Of a stretch of DNA of 64,000 bases, positions 27,523 through 35,877 are shown one piece after another; positions within the stretch are counted from its first letter, which is position 1, and the number at the start of each line of letters is the position of its first letter. This DNA is from Sphingobacterium cellulitidis. GTDB taxonomy: Bacteria; Bacteroidota; Bacteroidia; Sphingobacteriales; Sphingobacteriaceae. Location: NCBI GenBank assembly GCA_002245855.1, contig NOUX01000001.1, positions 620,001-684,000 on the forward strand, read 5' to 3'. Below the pieces are notes generated by a model. That model did no database searches. It saw only the letters and a list, made by a program, of their open reading frames with translations, and was not told the origin of the DNA. Made by a program: the position numbers and the translations under genes.

Positions 27523-29022
27523 TTACATTTTTGCGTCCATCAGCTTTTCCGCTTCTGTAGAAGCTGCTCCCATCTCCATCTTAATGACAAATGCTCTCTT
27601 GGAAGTAAATTCGCTAGGAATTATTACATCATAGTATGTGTTCTTATCGAGATCTAGACCGATATCAGCATGTTTGACTTCAAGTTTTTGGCCGTTAGCT
27701 AATAATACTGCATTTACAGGAACTTCTTTAGCTTTTTTAGAAATAGCTATTCTGGCTATATTGTTTACCGGCCTATTGAATACCGTGAGGTATAAATTTT
27801 TATCCTTTTGTGTTAGATAACCAAGCTTTGTTTTCGGAAGATCAACATGTCTCACTCCATAAACAGCTTCTGAATTTATCTTCATCCACTCAGCTAGCTC
27901 AGCAGCCACTTTATCCTCCCCAGGATGCATTAATCCATTACCATCAGGTCCAAAGTTCAACACGAAGTTTCCATTCAAAGAAACCGTATGCATTAGCATA
28001 TCGAGAATATCATCAGTACTCTTGGTATAGATTCCTGACCAATCTTTCATATATCCCCAACCATTTGGCGGAATCGTCATCACGGCATCCCAATCATTTC
28101 CTTCTATCCATTCGTATTCCTGAGGAAGCTTCCTTTCCCATCCTTGCTCATAATCCCCTAAAATTTCCCCGTTGCTATCAAAGTGTCTTTTCCCATGCTC
28201 ATCATTTCTGAATCTAGATCCGATGATGAGACCAGGATGCTTCTCTCGAAGTTCCTTTTCTAAATTATAGGTGAAATCATAGGCCTTCACCCACGATTGG
28301 TCCCAAGTACCATCAAACCAAAAACCTTTGATTTGTGGATAGTTCTGTAATAACTCCAACAATTGGTTCTTGGTATATTGTAAGAATTTATTGAATCTTT
28401 TCTTTTCCTCTTCTGTTTTAGGCTCCTTACTCAGATAATCTGGGTTATTCCACTCCAGGATAGAAAAGTATAAATAAACGTCAATTCCTTCAGCGGTATA
28501 AGCATCCACCACCTCTTTTACGATATCCTTCTTATATGGCGATTTACTAATATTGTAGCTTGAATATTTTGTCGGCCATAAGGCAAATCCATCATGATGC
28601 TTTGTGGTAAATATCATGTACTTGGCGCCCATGTCCTTCGCCTGTTTAGCCCACTTATGGGCATCAAAAGCCTTCGGATTAAACTGCTTGTAAAGGTTAT
28701 CATAGGTTTCTTTCCAATTCTTTGGAGCAGTAGGTCCTGACCAGGTTCTAATCCACTCCGATGCTGCAGCACCTTTTCTCGCACTTACCCCTTCCCATTC
28801 ATTCCCCGGAATAGCATACAATCCCCAGTGGATGAACTGTCCGAGCCCATAATTTCTAAAAGCTTCCATTGCCGGATCTGTACGGTGTTTAGGTGTCAAA
28901 GTACCATACTTCACCTCCGTATGATTCGTCGGTTTTACCTTCGGACCTGTCCATTGACCGTAGGATTGCTGGCTTAATAATATGGCTAAACCTAATAAGG
29001 TCGGTTTTACTATTCTTTTCAT
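27523..29022 (-). CDS. alpha-L-fucosidase, glycoside hydrolase family 29
   Basis: Secreted enzyme that removes terminal L-fucose with retention. The 499 residues start with a signal peptide ending near SYGQ (residue 23). The GH29 barrel shows FRNYGLGQFIHWGLYAIPG, FTTKHHDGFALWPTKYSSYN (142-145 HHDG), and the nucleophile Asp237 in GFWFDGTWD. A C-terminal beta domain follows (VRHVDLPKTKLGYLTQKDKNLYLTVFNRP). The acid/base residue is not clear in this family and was not assigned. It lies 10 bases after the GH2 gene, so the two are an operon, facing susCD. Confidence 0.93.
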   Translation of the reverse strand: MKRIVKPTLLGLAILLSQQSYGQWTGPKVKPTNHTEVKYGTLTPKHRTDPAMEAFRNYGLGQFIHWGLYAIPGNEWEGVSARKGAAASEWIRTWSGPTAPKNWKETYDNLYKQFNPKAFDAHKWAKQAKDMGAKYMIFTTKHHDGFALWPTKYSSYNISKSPYKKDIVKEVVDAYTAEGIDVYLYFSILEWNNPDYLSKEPKTEEEKKRFNKFLQYTKNQLLELLQNYPQIKGFWFDGTWDQSWVKAYDFTYNLEKELREKHPGLIIGSRFRNDEHGKRHFDSNGEILGDYEQGWERKLPQEYEWIEGNDWDAVMTIPPNGWGYMKDWSGIYTKSTDDILDMLMHTVSLNGNFVLNFGPDGNGLMHPGEDKVAAELAEWMKINSEAVYGVRHVDLPKTKLGYLTQKDKNLYLTVFNRPVNNIARIAISKKAKEVPVNAVLLANGQKLEVKHADIGLDLDKNTYYDVIIPSEFTSKRAFVIKMEMGAASTEAEKLMDAKM

Positions 29023-29032
29023 AAAAAAAAGT

Positions 29033-31135
29033 TTATTTCAAGTTCCAGATCATTTCATCTGTAAATTCCTTATCTCCGCTCTTTCCTTTCGCCTGAATGA
29101 TATTTTCTCCTGTCTTTAACTCCACAGCATCTACAACCCAATGTTTGCTGTTTACCCCAGGTTTAGCTGTATATTCTTTCCCATTCACCAGTACCTGCAC
29201 TTTTGAAAGGTTGGAGAACAATTGAATTTTCGTCTGTTTATGAGTTCTCATATTATCCCTTCTGTTTGCCAAATAGATCATTGGCTCTGGGTTCCAGTTC
29301 GCTTTATACCAATAGAATGAATCCTTTTTTCTCTTTCTATCGAAGGTGATCAATCCTTTTAAATTCCGCGCATTCACACCTCCACGGTTCCATGCTGGGA
29401 CAGCAAACTCAAAACTATTCCATAAATACGATGCTAGGATAATAGGGTTCTTTTCAATAGCCGCCCATTGTTGAATATGGGTTTCCGTTTGATAGTTCTC
29501 AGGAAAAGATTTTCCAGTTACAACATCCTTAGGTGCCTCCAGCACTTCCTGACCGATATCAATATTCCCATCTGCACCATACTCCGATAAAATGATTTTA
29601 TACTCTGGAAAATCCTTCTCAACCTTTTGCGCCCAAGGACCTAGGTCTTCGATCTTACCGCCATACCATCCAAAATAATGATTGATTCCTTGTACATCTG
29701 TACTTAGGTTATCGGGACGGTCAATCACATTGTATCCTGAAACCGCAACGGTATAACGATCAGGATCTAAAGTCTTCGCAATATCACTTAATTCACGTGA
29801 TAAAACCGGCACTTGCTCATCGGCCGTTTTAGAATAGACCTCATTATGTACACCCCAGATATAAATGGATGGATGGTTGAAATTCTGTTTCACCAATTCC
29901 GCCATTTGTTGTTTCGCATTGTCATTCTCATAGTATGAAACACGGTTTACAAATGGAATCTCTGCCCATGTAAGGAATCCAATAGAATCCGCCAAGGCAT
30001 ATACATCCGAAGATTGCTGATAGTGAGCCAAACGAATCGTCGTAGCACCCATTTCCTTAATCATCATCATATCTTCCTTATGTTGCTCAAAGCTTAACGC
30101 AGACCCAAAACCCTCACGATCCTGATGCCTTGTTACTCCAAACATCGGATACTTTTTACCATTTAAAAAGACACCTTTACCTGCAATCAGTTCTATGCTG
30201 CGTACTCCCAGAGGCTGTTTAACAACATCTAACTCTTGCCCCTTTGATACTATTTTACTTTCAATAGAATAGAGGTATGGATCTCTAACCCCATCCCATA
30301 AATGCGGTGATTTTAATTTGATAACCTCATTGATGTAAGTATATCCTTGTGGAGAAATTTTGATTGGCTGTTTTTTAGTTTCAACGACCTTTCCGGTATT
30401 ATCCTTTATTTCTACAACAAACTCCACATCTTGATAAACCTTTTCACGTGTTTCTAATTTCGCCTCAACGTGAATATCAGCAGATTGTTTGGAGACATTT
30501 TTTTGTCTAATAAAAACTCCGGGAGAAGCTTGATCCGTTACTACAAAGTTGGTTTTATTGGTACTGATCAAATGTACTGGTCTATAAATACCTCCATATA
30601 CCGGGAATAAGAAATGATTGATAGGAATGATATCCCTTCTGGATTTATTATCTGTAATCACAGTAATGGTATTCTCCTTTCCGTAATTGATAGAATGACC
30701 TATTTCAAAAGTGAACATGGAGTATCCACCTTTATGTTCTCCAATGTAATTGCCATTGACAAAAAGTTGAGCAACCGCACCTACCCCTTCAAATTTCAAA
30801 AAGGTCCTACGGTTTTGGTCTGACTCTGCTGGAGTAAAGGTCTTCTGATAAACCGCTTTCCCTTCATAGAAATTACGGTCTTTCTGCATATCGTCCTTAT
30901 TATAGGTATGCGGAAGATTCACATCCTCCCAAACTTCTAATTTGGTCCACTGCCCTTGACTCTCAAAGTATTTCTGACCATTATCAAAATCAGTAAAAAA
31001 TGTAGAATTATTGGCTTTATAGAATTTCCAGCCATCATTGAATGATTCTTCAACTCTGGATTGTGCCAATGTCAATTGATACGTAAATAAAACTAACGGG
31101 ATTAAGAAGCAACGCTTTCTAAAAATAGAGTTCAT
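29033..31135 (-). CDS. glycoside hydrolase family 2 enzyme (beta-galactosidase type)
   Basis: Secreted or periplasmic exo-glycosidase, 700 residues with a signal peptide ending at about LTLAQ (25). Domains in order: N-terminal jelly roll (about 28-200, NLPHTYNKDD, FLKFEGVGAVAQLFVNGNYIGEHKGGY), an Ig-like domain (about 205-315), and the barrel with FGVTRHQDREGFG, TIRLAHYQQSSDVYALADSIGFLTWAEIP, acid/base Glu432 (WGVHNEV) and nucleophile Glu518 (ILSEYGADG). A C-terminal carbohydrate-binding-like domain of about 90 residues (DUF4982-like) is also present. It is shorter than LacZ (about 1020). Beta-galactosidase is the best guess, but glucuronidase or mannosidase activity cannot be excluded. Confidence 0.88.
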   Translation of the reverse strand: MNSIFRKRCFLIPLVLFTYQLTLAQSRVEESFNDGWKFYKANNSTFFTDFDNGQKYFESQGQWTKLEVWEDVNLPHTYNKDDMQKDRNFYEGKAVYQKTFTPAESDQNRRTFLKFEGVGAVAQLFVNGNYIGEHKGGYSMFTFEIGHSINYGKENTITVITDNKSRRDIIPINHFLFPVYGGIYRPVHLISTNKTNFVVTDQASPGVFIRQKNVSKQSADIHVEAKLETREKVYQDVEFVVEIKDNTGKVVETKKQPIKISPQGYTYINEVIKLKSPHLWDGVRDPYLYSIESKIVSKGQELDVVKQPLGVRSIELIAGKGVFLNGKKYPMFGVTRHQDREGFGSALSFEQHKEDMMMIKEMGATTIRLAHYQQSSDVYALADSIGFLTWAEIPFVNRVSYYENDNAKQQMAELVKQNFNHPSIYIWGVHNEVYSKTADEQVPVLSRELSDIAKTLDPDRYTVAVSGYNVIDRPDNLSTDVQGINHYFGWYGGKIEDLGPWAQKVEKDFPEYKIILSEYGADGNIDIGQEVLEAPKDVVTGKSFPENYQTETHIQQWAAIEKNPIILASYLWNSFEFAVPAWNRGGVNARNLKGLITFDRKRKKDSFYWYKANWNPEPMIYLANRRDNMRTHKQTKIQLFSNLSKVQVLVNGKEYTAKPGVNSKHWVVDAVELKTGENIIQAKGKSGDKEFTDEMIWNLK

Positions 31136-31189
31136 ATTTTAGATTTAAAAATATTCTAAGATAAACAAATCGAGCCGACCAAATCCTAA

Positions 31190-31225
31190 CAATCGATTGC
31201 GTTAATAGCGAAATGGTTTTCGTAA
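31190..31225 (-). promoter_or_regulatory. possible operator of the GH2-fucosidase unit
   Basis: The palindrome CAATCGATTG at 31190-31199 is of the LacI-operator kind, with a central CG. AATGGTTTTCGTAA at 31212-31225 differs by one base from AATCGTTTTCGTAA at 22350-22363 upstream of susC. On the minus strand TATCTTAG (31156-31163) with a TTTG 16 bases upstream may be the promoter, so the sites lie just upstream of it. Confidence 0.4.
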
Positions 31226-31240
31226 CATTATTCTGAACAG

Positions 31241-31262
31241 AAATACCTGTAAACAGGTATTT
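31241..31262. promoter_or_regulatory. 22-base inverted repeat upstream of the GH2 gene
   Basis: AAATACCTGT, AA, ACAGGTATTT is a perfect ten-base inverted repeat located about 105-127 bases before the GH2 start. It could be a regulator binding site or a short hairpin. The rest of the 31263-31514 gap is AT-rich with no credible gene. Confidence 0.45.
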
Positions 31263-31514
31263 TCTTATACCTGATTTACCAATATCTTTGAAATACGTCA
31301 TCCAACACTATCTATACATCAAATATGAAAATCTAAATTCAACTCTCTATCCAATATTATATTTAATCGATTTTGAATAAAATAATCAATAATTATGGCT
31401 TGTTCATCAAGCATAAATTAGGGAGAAAGAAAGGTTTTTAGAAAAATGGAACAGATGATGAAATTTTAAAATGACTAATCCATCTAACTATTAGTAAGTA
31501 TACACTATTAAGCA

Positions 31515-31540
31515 GAAATAGCCCATCCCTGGGCTATTTC
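31515..31540. terminator. hairpin downstream of miaA
   Basis: GAAATAGCCCA and TGGGCTATTTC pair over 11 bases around TCCC. It lies nine bases after the miaA stop, so it probably ends the leftward miaA transcript. The better T-rich tail is on the plus strand. Confidence 0.6.
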
Positions 31541-31548
31541 TATTTTAT

Positions 31549-32466
31549 TCAATCTTGTAATTGCTCTTCCAAATAAGCAATAATTTTATCCTTTTCATTT
31601 GGCTCAAACCATACGGTATTTCCATATTTCTTGAACCAGGTAATCTGTCTTTTGGCATAGCGACGTGAATTCTGCTTGATCTGAGAAACTGCATCGTCCA
31701 AGCTAATATGACCATCTAGATAGTCAAATATCTCCGCATAGCCTACCGTGAGTAAAGCCGGTTTATCTCTATAGGCGATCAACGATTTGACTTCATCAAG
31801 TAAGCCTGCGGCCATCATTAAGTCTACTCGTTGGTTGATTCTATTATACAATAGCTCTCTATCCGTATTTAACCCAATGGTAATAACTTGAAACGAACGA
31901 TTTGCCTTTTGATTTTTCATAAAATGAGAAATCGGCAATCCAGAGGCTTCATATACTTCGATAGCACGGATTACACGCTGTGGATTATCAATATCTGCTC
32001 TACTGTAATAATCCGGATCAATTTCCTGCAAGCGCTGCTTCAAGGGCTCCAGGCCTTCATTACGAAACCATTCGTTTAATCTTTCCCGGGTTTCCTCGGG
32101 AGCTTTCGGCAGATCATCCAATCCTTCGGTCAATGCTCGAACAAATAATCCTGACCCCCCAACAGCAACCACAGTATCACAGCTTTTGAAGAGTACCGCC
32201 AACCGAATCAAGGCTTCCCTTTCATAGTCACCGGCTGTATAATCTTCCGTAATCGAATGAGAATTGATAAAATAATGTTGTGCTTGTGCCAATTCATCCT
32301 GGTCAGGCTTGGCAGTTCCAATGTTCATCTCCCGATAAAATTGCCTTGAATCCGCAGAAATAATCGAGGTCTTAAAATGATTAGCCAATTCAATTGCCAA
32401 TGCCGTTTTCCCAACAGCCGTGGGTCCAACAACAACGATTAATGTCTTTTGTCTACTCATTTCCAT
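31549..32466 (-). CDS. miaA: tRNA dimethylallyltransferase MiaA
   Basis: Adds a dimethylallyl group to A37 of tRNAs that read UNN codons. The 305 residues show the P-loop GPTAVGKT (14-21), SADSRQFYREMNIGTAKP, HYFINSHSITEDYTAGDYE, GGSGLFVRALTEGLDDLP, DNPQRVIRAIEVYEASG and the C-terminal KQNSRRYAKRQITWFKK. A second ATG at 32460 would shorten it by two residues and is equally possible. It is the last gene of the pdxA-cca-PRiA4_ORF3-miaA unit. Confidence 0.96.
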   Translation of the reverse strand: MEMSRQKTLIVVVGPTAVGKTALAIELANHFKTSIISADSRQFYREMNIGTAKPDQDELAQAQHYFINSHSITEDYTAGDYEREALIRLAVLFKSCDTVVAVGGSGLFVRALTEGLDDLPKAPEETRERLNEWFRNEGLEPLKQRLQEIDPDYYSRADIDNPQRVIRAIEVYEASGLPISHFMKNQKANRSFQVITIGLNTDRELLYNRINQRVDLMMAAGLLDEVKSLIAYRDKPALLTVGYAEIFDYLDGHISLDDAVSQIKQNSRRYAKRQITWFKKYGNTVWFEPNEKDKIIAYLEEQLQD

Positions 32467-32554
32467 TTTACCTTGCCAAATATCCAGCTTTATATCAAAA
32501 AAAATAGATGATAGATAGCTCTATCATCTATTCAAAAATTTTATCTATTATTTC

Positions 32555-33133
32555 TTAATAATCATCTTGATTAGACTTGTTCGATTCTCCTTCTGACTCT
32601 TCGCCCTCCTCATCATCAAACATATCATAATCATCCTCCTCATCTACTCCATACTCTTCAGTTTCCTCTGGCACGAAGTCATCATCATCGTCTTCTTCCG
32701 CTGTAATTGGAAAATTCGCCGCTGTTAAATTTCTTGGAGCTTCCCCAACTTTCTTGAAGATAGCTGGATATCCTTTGCCTTCCTCCTCTTTCAAAATCTT
32801 TATTAATTCAACATGAAAATCATAAGGACGGTCAAAGTTATAAGTGTAATAGAATTTCTGATGTGGATCATCAATAAACTTACTTAAACGGATCTCCTCA
32901 ACATTCAATACGCCAGATGCTTTTTTCCTGTCATTTGGCAAATAAGCAATTTCAGTCCCTTTCTTCCATTGATCATTACTTACGTAAAAGGATGAAGAAC
33001 GCTCCAGTTCATAGCCTGTAGTTTTCTGAATCTGTGTGTGTAAATCCAAAAATGTACTTTTTGAAGGCATGTCAATTTCCCTGTAAACATCCTCGTAGTC
33101 TTCAAAAGTTATTCTAAATCTATAAATCGCCAT
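32555..33133 (-). CDS. PRiA4 ORF-3 family protein with acidic C-terminal tail
   Basis: Function unknown. The N-terminal 130 residues match the plasmid pRiA4b ORF-3-like family (also named IS1096 TnpR passenger): YRFRITFEDYEDVYREIDMPSKSTFLDLHTQIQKTTGYE, FYVSNDQWKKGTEIAYLP, and HQKFYYTYNFDRPYDFHVELI. The last 50 residues are almost all Asp, Glu, Ser and Asn, a disordered acidic tail. Despite the family name there is no sign of a mobile element here. The gene sits between cca and miaA with gaps of 76 and 88 bases, so it may be linked to tRNA metabolism, but that is only context. Confidence 0.85.
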   Translation of the reverse strand: MAIYRFRITFEDYEDVYREIDMPSKSTFLDLHTQIQKTTGYELERSSSFYVSNDQWKKGTEIAYLPNDRKKASGVLNVEEIRLSKFIDDPHQKFYYTYNFDRPYDFHVELIKILKEEEGKGYPAIFKKVGEAPRNLTAANFPITAEEDDDDDFVPEETEEYGVDEEDDYDMFDDEEGEESEGESNKSNQDDY

Positions 33134-33209
33134 GTTAATAAAATGTATTTAATAGGACTAGCTTTAATTCAAGCTTAAAATTACATATTTTTTTAAAAAA
33201 TCAATTCTT

Positions 33210-34613
33210 TCAAACCTTGGTTAAGCCCAATGTTTTTCCTTTTTCTACCATAAAAGCTAGAGCTTCCTCACGCGAATTAGGAATATCACCCTCTAGGATC
33301 GCTTCTCGAATAGCCTTCTTGATCATACCGACATGCTTCCCTGGTCCAATCCCAAAGGTCTCCATAATGTCCTCACCATCAATCGGTGGCTGCCAGTTCC
33401 GAAGGTGATCCCGCTCTTCAACGTCTTTCAACTTTTGCTTAACCAGCTCAAAGTTATCCCGGTATTTTCGTTTTTTGTATTCATTTTTAGTTGTTACATC
33501 AGCATGACATAACAGCATCAAATCATCAATGTCATCCGCCGCTTCAAAAAGAAGCCTACGAACCGCTGAATCCGTAACGATATCCTTCGCCAAAACAATC
33601 GGCCGCAAATGAAGCATCACTAATTTCTGGACAAACTTCATCTTCTCATTCAGCGGCAGCTTAAGTTCAGCAAATAATTTAGGGACCATTTTGGCACCTC
33701 GGTCTTCATGCCCATGAAATGTCCAGCCCACTTTCTTATCAAACCTTTTCGTCGCTGGTTTCGCAATATCATGCATAATCGCAGCCCATCTAAGCCAAAG
33801 ATCATTTGACATCTCTGCCACATTATCCAACACTTCCAAGGTATGATAAAAATTATCCTTATGCCCTTTTCCATCAACGTATTCCACACCGTACAACTGG
33901 TACATGGCCGGAAATATCTTCTCCAATAGACCAGTATCAAATAAATACTTGAATCCAATGGATGGTTTTTCAGCTAAAATAATTTTATTTAATTCGTCGG
34001 TGATTCTTTCTTTAGAGATAATTTGAATCCGATCTGCTTGTTCACAAATCGCATTCAATGCTACCCCATCTATCTTAAAATTTAGTTGAGTAGCAAAGCG
34101 GATTGCACGCATCATCCGAAGAGGATCATCGGAAAATGTAATATCTGGTGCTAAAGGGGTTTTGATTACGCGATTCTGGATGTCATCAACGCCATTGAAT
34201 GGATCTATCAAAGCTCCATAATCACTTTCATTCAGTGAAAATGCCATCGCATTGATCGTGAAATCACGGCGATTTTGATCGTCTTCTAAGGTTCCATCTT
34301 CCACTATTGGCTTTCTGGAATCCTTACGATAGGACTCTTTACGAGCTCCCACAAATTCTACTTGTAAACCCTCGTATACCAACATCGCGGTACCAAAAGA
34401 CTTATAAACAGCAACTTTAGTATGTAGTTTTTCTCCTAATTTATTCGCAAAATCAATCCCACTCCCTAGAACAAGGATATCGATATCATCCTTAAATGGT
34501 CGGCCCATAATCCGATCACGAACATAACCGCCAATCACAAAACAGGAAACCCCTTCCTGATGGGCTAATTCTCTTATTATGGAAAATATGGGATGACTTA
34601 AATTCTCACTCAT
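33210..34613 (-). CDS. cca: CCA tRNA nucleotidyltransferase with HD domain
   Basis: Adds CCA to tRNA 3' ends, needed here because the tRNA gene in this window does not encode CCA. The 467 residues begin MSENLSHPIFSII. They carry the nucleotidyltransferase motif FVIGGYVRDRIMGR (28-33 GGYVRD), the DxD metal pair Asp43 and Asp45 (DDIDILVLG), FTINAMAF, PLRMMRAIRFATQL, and an HD-type domain (AAIMHDIAKPATK, FHGHEDRGA, LHLRP). A start at 34628 would need a non-ATG-like extension MHFVA. The ATG at 34613 fits the family better. Whether it is a full CCA enzyme or only an A-adding one cannot be told. Confidence 0.93.
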   Translation of the reverse strand: MSENLSHPIFSIIRELAHQEGVSCFVIGGYVRDRIMGRPFKDDIDILVLGSGIDFANKLGEKLHTKVAVYKSFGTAMLVYEGLQVEFVGARKESYRKDSRKPIVEDGTLEDDQNRRDFTINAMAFSLNESDYGALIDPFNGVDDIQNRVIKTPLAPDITFSDDPLRMMRAIRFATQLNFKIDGVALNAICEQADRIQIISKERITDELNKIILAEKPSIGFKYLFDTGLLEKIFPAMYQLYGVEYVDGKGHKDNFYHTLEVLDNVAEMSNDLWLRWAAIMHDIAKPATKRFDKKVGWTFHGHEDRGAKMVPKLFAELKLPLNEKMKFVQKLVMLHLRPIVLAKDIVTDSAVRRLLFEAADDIDDLMLLCHADVTTKNEYKKRKYRDNFELVKQKLKDVEERDHLRNWQPPIDGEDIMETFGIGPGKHVGMIKKAIREAILEGDIPNSREEALAFMVEKGKTLGLTKV

Positions 34614-34683
34614 AGCAACAAAGTGCAAAAGTAATGAATTTTATAGTAAACAGATGGACGCCTATGTAAAATCAAATAGGAAC

Positions 34684-35739
34684 TTAGTCCCTATCTTTCG
34701 ATAATCTGCGGAAAGCCAATGGGTTTTCGGTTAAAACTTCTTGCTCTCTACGTCTATTTACAATATGAACGGCCTCAAATATCGCCTCTAAAAAGGAAGC
34801 ATGGGATGCCAGATTCTTTCCAGCAATATCATATCCTGTACCATGGTCTGGTGAAGTACGAACAACTGGTAGTCCTGCCGTAAAGTTAATTCCATTGCGT
34901 GAAGCAATATGTTTAAAAGGTATCAAGCCTTGATCATGATACATGGCCAATACTGCATCGAATTTAGTGTAAGCATCGCCTGCAAAAAGTCCATCCGCAG
35001 GAAAAGGTCCAAAGCAGAATATATCCTCCTCATTTGCCTTCTCAATCGCTGGTCTGATGATATCCTTATCCTCCGTCCCTATCAAGCCATCATCGCCAGC
35101 ATGTGGATTTAATCCCAACACTGCAATCTTTGGTTTCTGAATCCAAAAGTCCTTCTTCAGACTTTCATTCATCATTCTCAATTTATGTAGAATGCTATCC
35201 TCTGTGATGGAAGAAGCAACCTCCTTCACAGGAATATGTCCAGTAACAACACCTACTCGAAGCTCATCACTAACCATAAACATCAACACATCCTTCGCCC
35301 CAAATGCAGCTTGTAAATACTCTGTATGGCCAGGAAAATTAAAACCCTCCTGTTGAATATTATGCTTATTGATTGGCGCAGTAACCAAAGCATCAATTAA
35401 TCCGGCTTTTAAATCCTCAGTAGCTTTCTCTAGGGAGATGAAAGCATATTTTCCACCAATTTCATTCTGTTCGCCCAATGTTATCTTCACATCTTCCTGC
35501 CAACAGTTGATCATGTTTGGACGCTTTGAATTTGCCTGATCTGCAGAATTAATCACATTAAAACTGAAATCATTCACGCCAATTGCCTTCCGGTGAAATG
35601 AAGCAACCTTCGTATTGCCATAAACTATGGGTGTGAAGAAATCCATAACGCGATTATCCATCAATGATTTAATAATCACTTCTAAACCGATTCCGTTAAT
35701 ATCACCTACTGAAATGCCAATTTTTAGTTTTTCACTCAT
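34684..35739 (-). CDS. pdxA: 4-hydroxythreonine-4-phosphate dehydrogenase PdxA
   Basis: NAD-dependent oxidation in pyridoxal 5'-phosphate synthesis. The 351 residues start MSEKLKIGISVGDINGIGLEVI. They show LVTAPINKHNIQQEGFNFPGHTEYL, VTGHIPVKEV, LGLNPHAGDDGLIGTED, GPFPADGLFAGDAYTKFDAVLAMYHDQGLIPFK and VVRTSPDHGTGYDIAGK, which include the metal-binding histidines. A TTG six bases upstream is a less likely start. It is the first gene of a leftward unit leading to cca and miaA and is divergent from rsmA. Confidence 0.96.
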   Translation of the reverse strand: MSEKLKIGISVGDINGIGLEVIIKSLMDNRVMDFFTPIVYGNTKVASFHRKAIGVNDFSFNVINSADQANSKRPNMINCWQEDVKITLGEQNEIGGKYAFISLEKATEDLKAGLIDALVTAPINKHNIQQEGFNFPGHTEYLQAAFGAKDVLMFMVSDELRVGVVTGHIPVKEVASSITEDSILHKLRMMNESLKKDFWIQKPKIAVLGLNPHAGDDGLIGTEDKDIIRPAIEKANEEDIFCFGPFPADGLFAGDAYTKFDAVLAMYHDQGLIPFKHIASRNGINFTAGLPVVRTSPDHGTGYDIAGKNLASHASFLEAIFEAVHIVNRRREQEVLTENPLAFRRLSKDRD

Positions 35740-35761
35740 CGTCAATGCTTTTAGATACAGT

Positions 35762-35769
35762 CAAAAATA
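35762..35769 (-). promoter_or_regulatory. -7 promoter box for pdxA
   Basis: TATTTTTG on the minus strand matches TAnnTTTG and lies about 22 bases before the ATG at 35739. Confidence 0.5.
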
Positions 35770-35854
35770 GCAAAAAATCATAAACATTAGGGTTCATTTG
35801 CTATTAACATGCAAATGGAAGCCCATATTGAAATCCTCCTGTCTTAAAAAACAC

Positions 35855-35862
35855 TATCTTTG
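35855..35862 (+). promoter_or_regulatory. -7 promoter box for rsmA
   Basis: TATCTTTG matches TAnnTTTG exactly, 15 bases before the ATG at 35878. This leaves a very short leader and argues against the earlier TTG start at 35860. A TTG lies 24 bases upstream, slightly too far for a standard -33 element. Confidence 0.55.
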
Positions 35863-35877
35863 TGTCAAATATTCTCT

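Noticed and set aside
27810..28211. 133-codon plus-strand ORF
   Set aside because: Antisense to the fucosidase, with a His- and Ser-rich product and no start context.
32555..33133. Mobile element implied by the names pRiA4b ORF-3 and IS1096 TnpR
   Set aside because: No terminal repeats, target duplication or transposase are visible, and the gene is embedded in a housekeeping unit.
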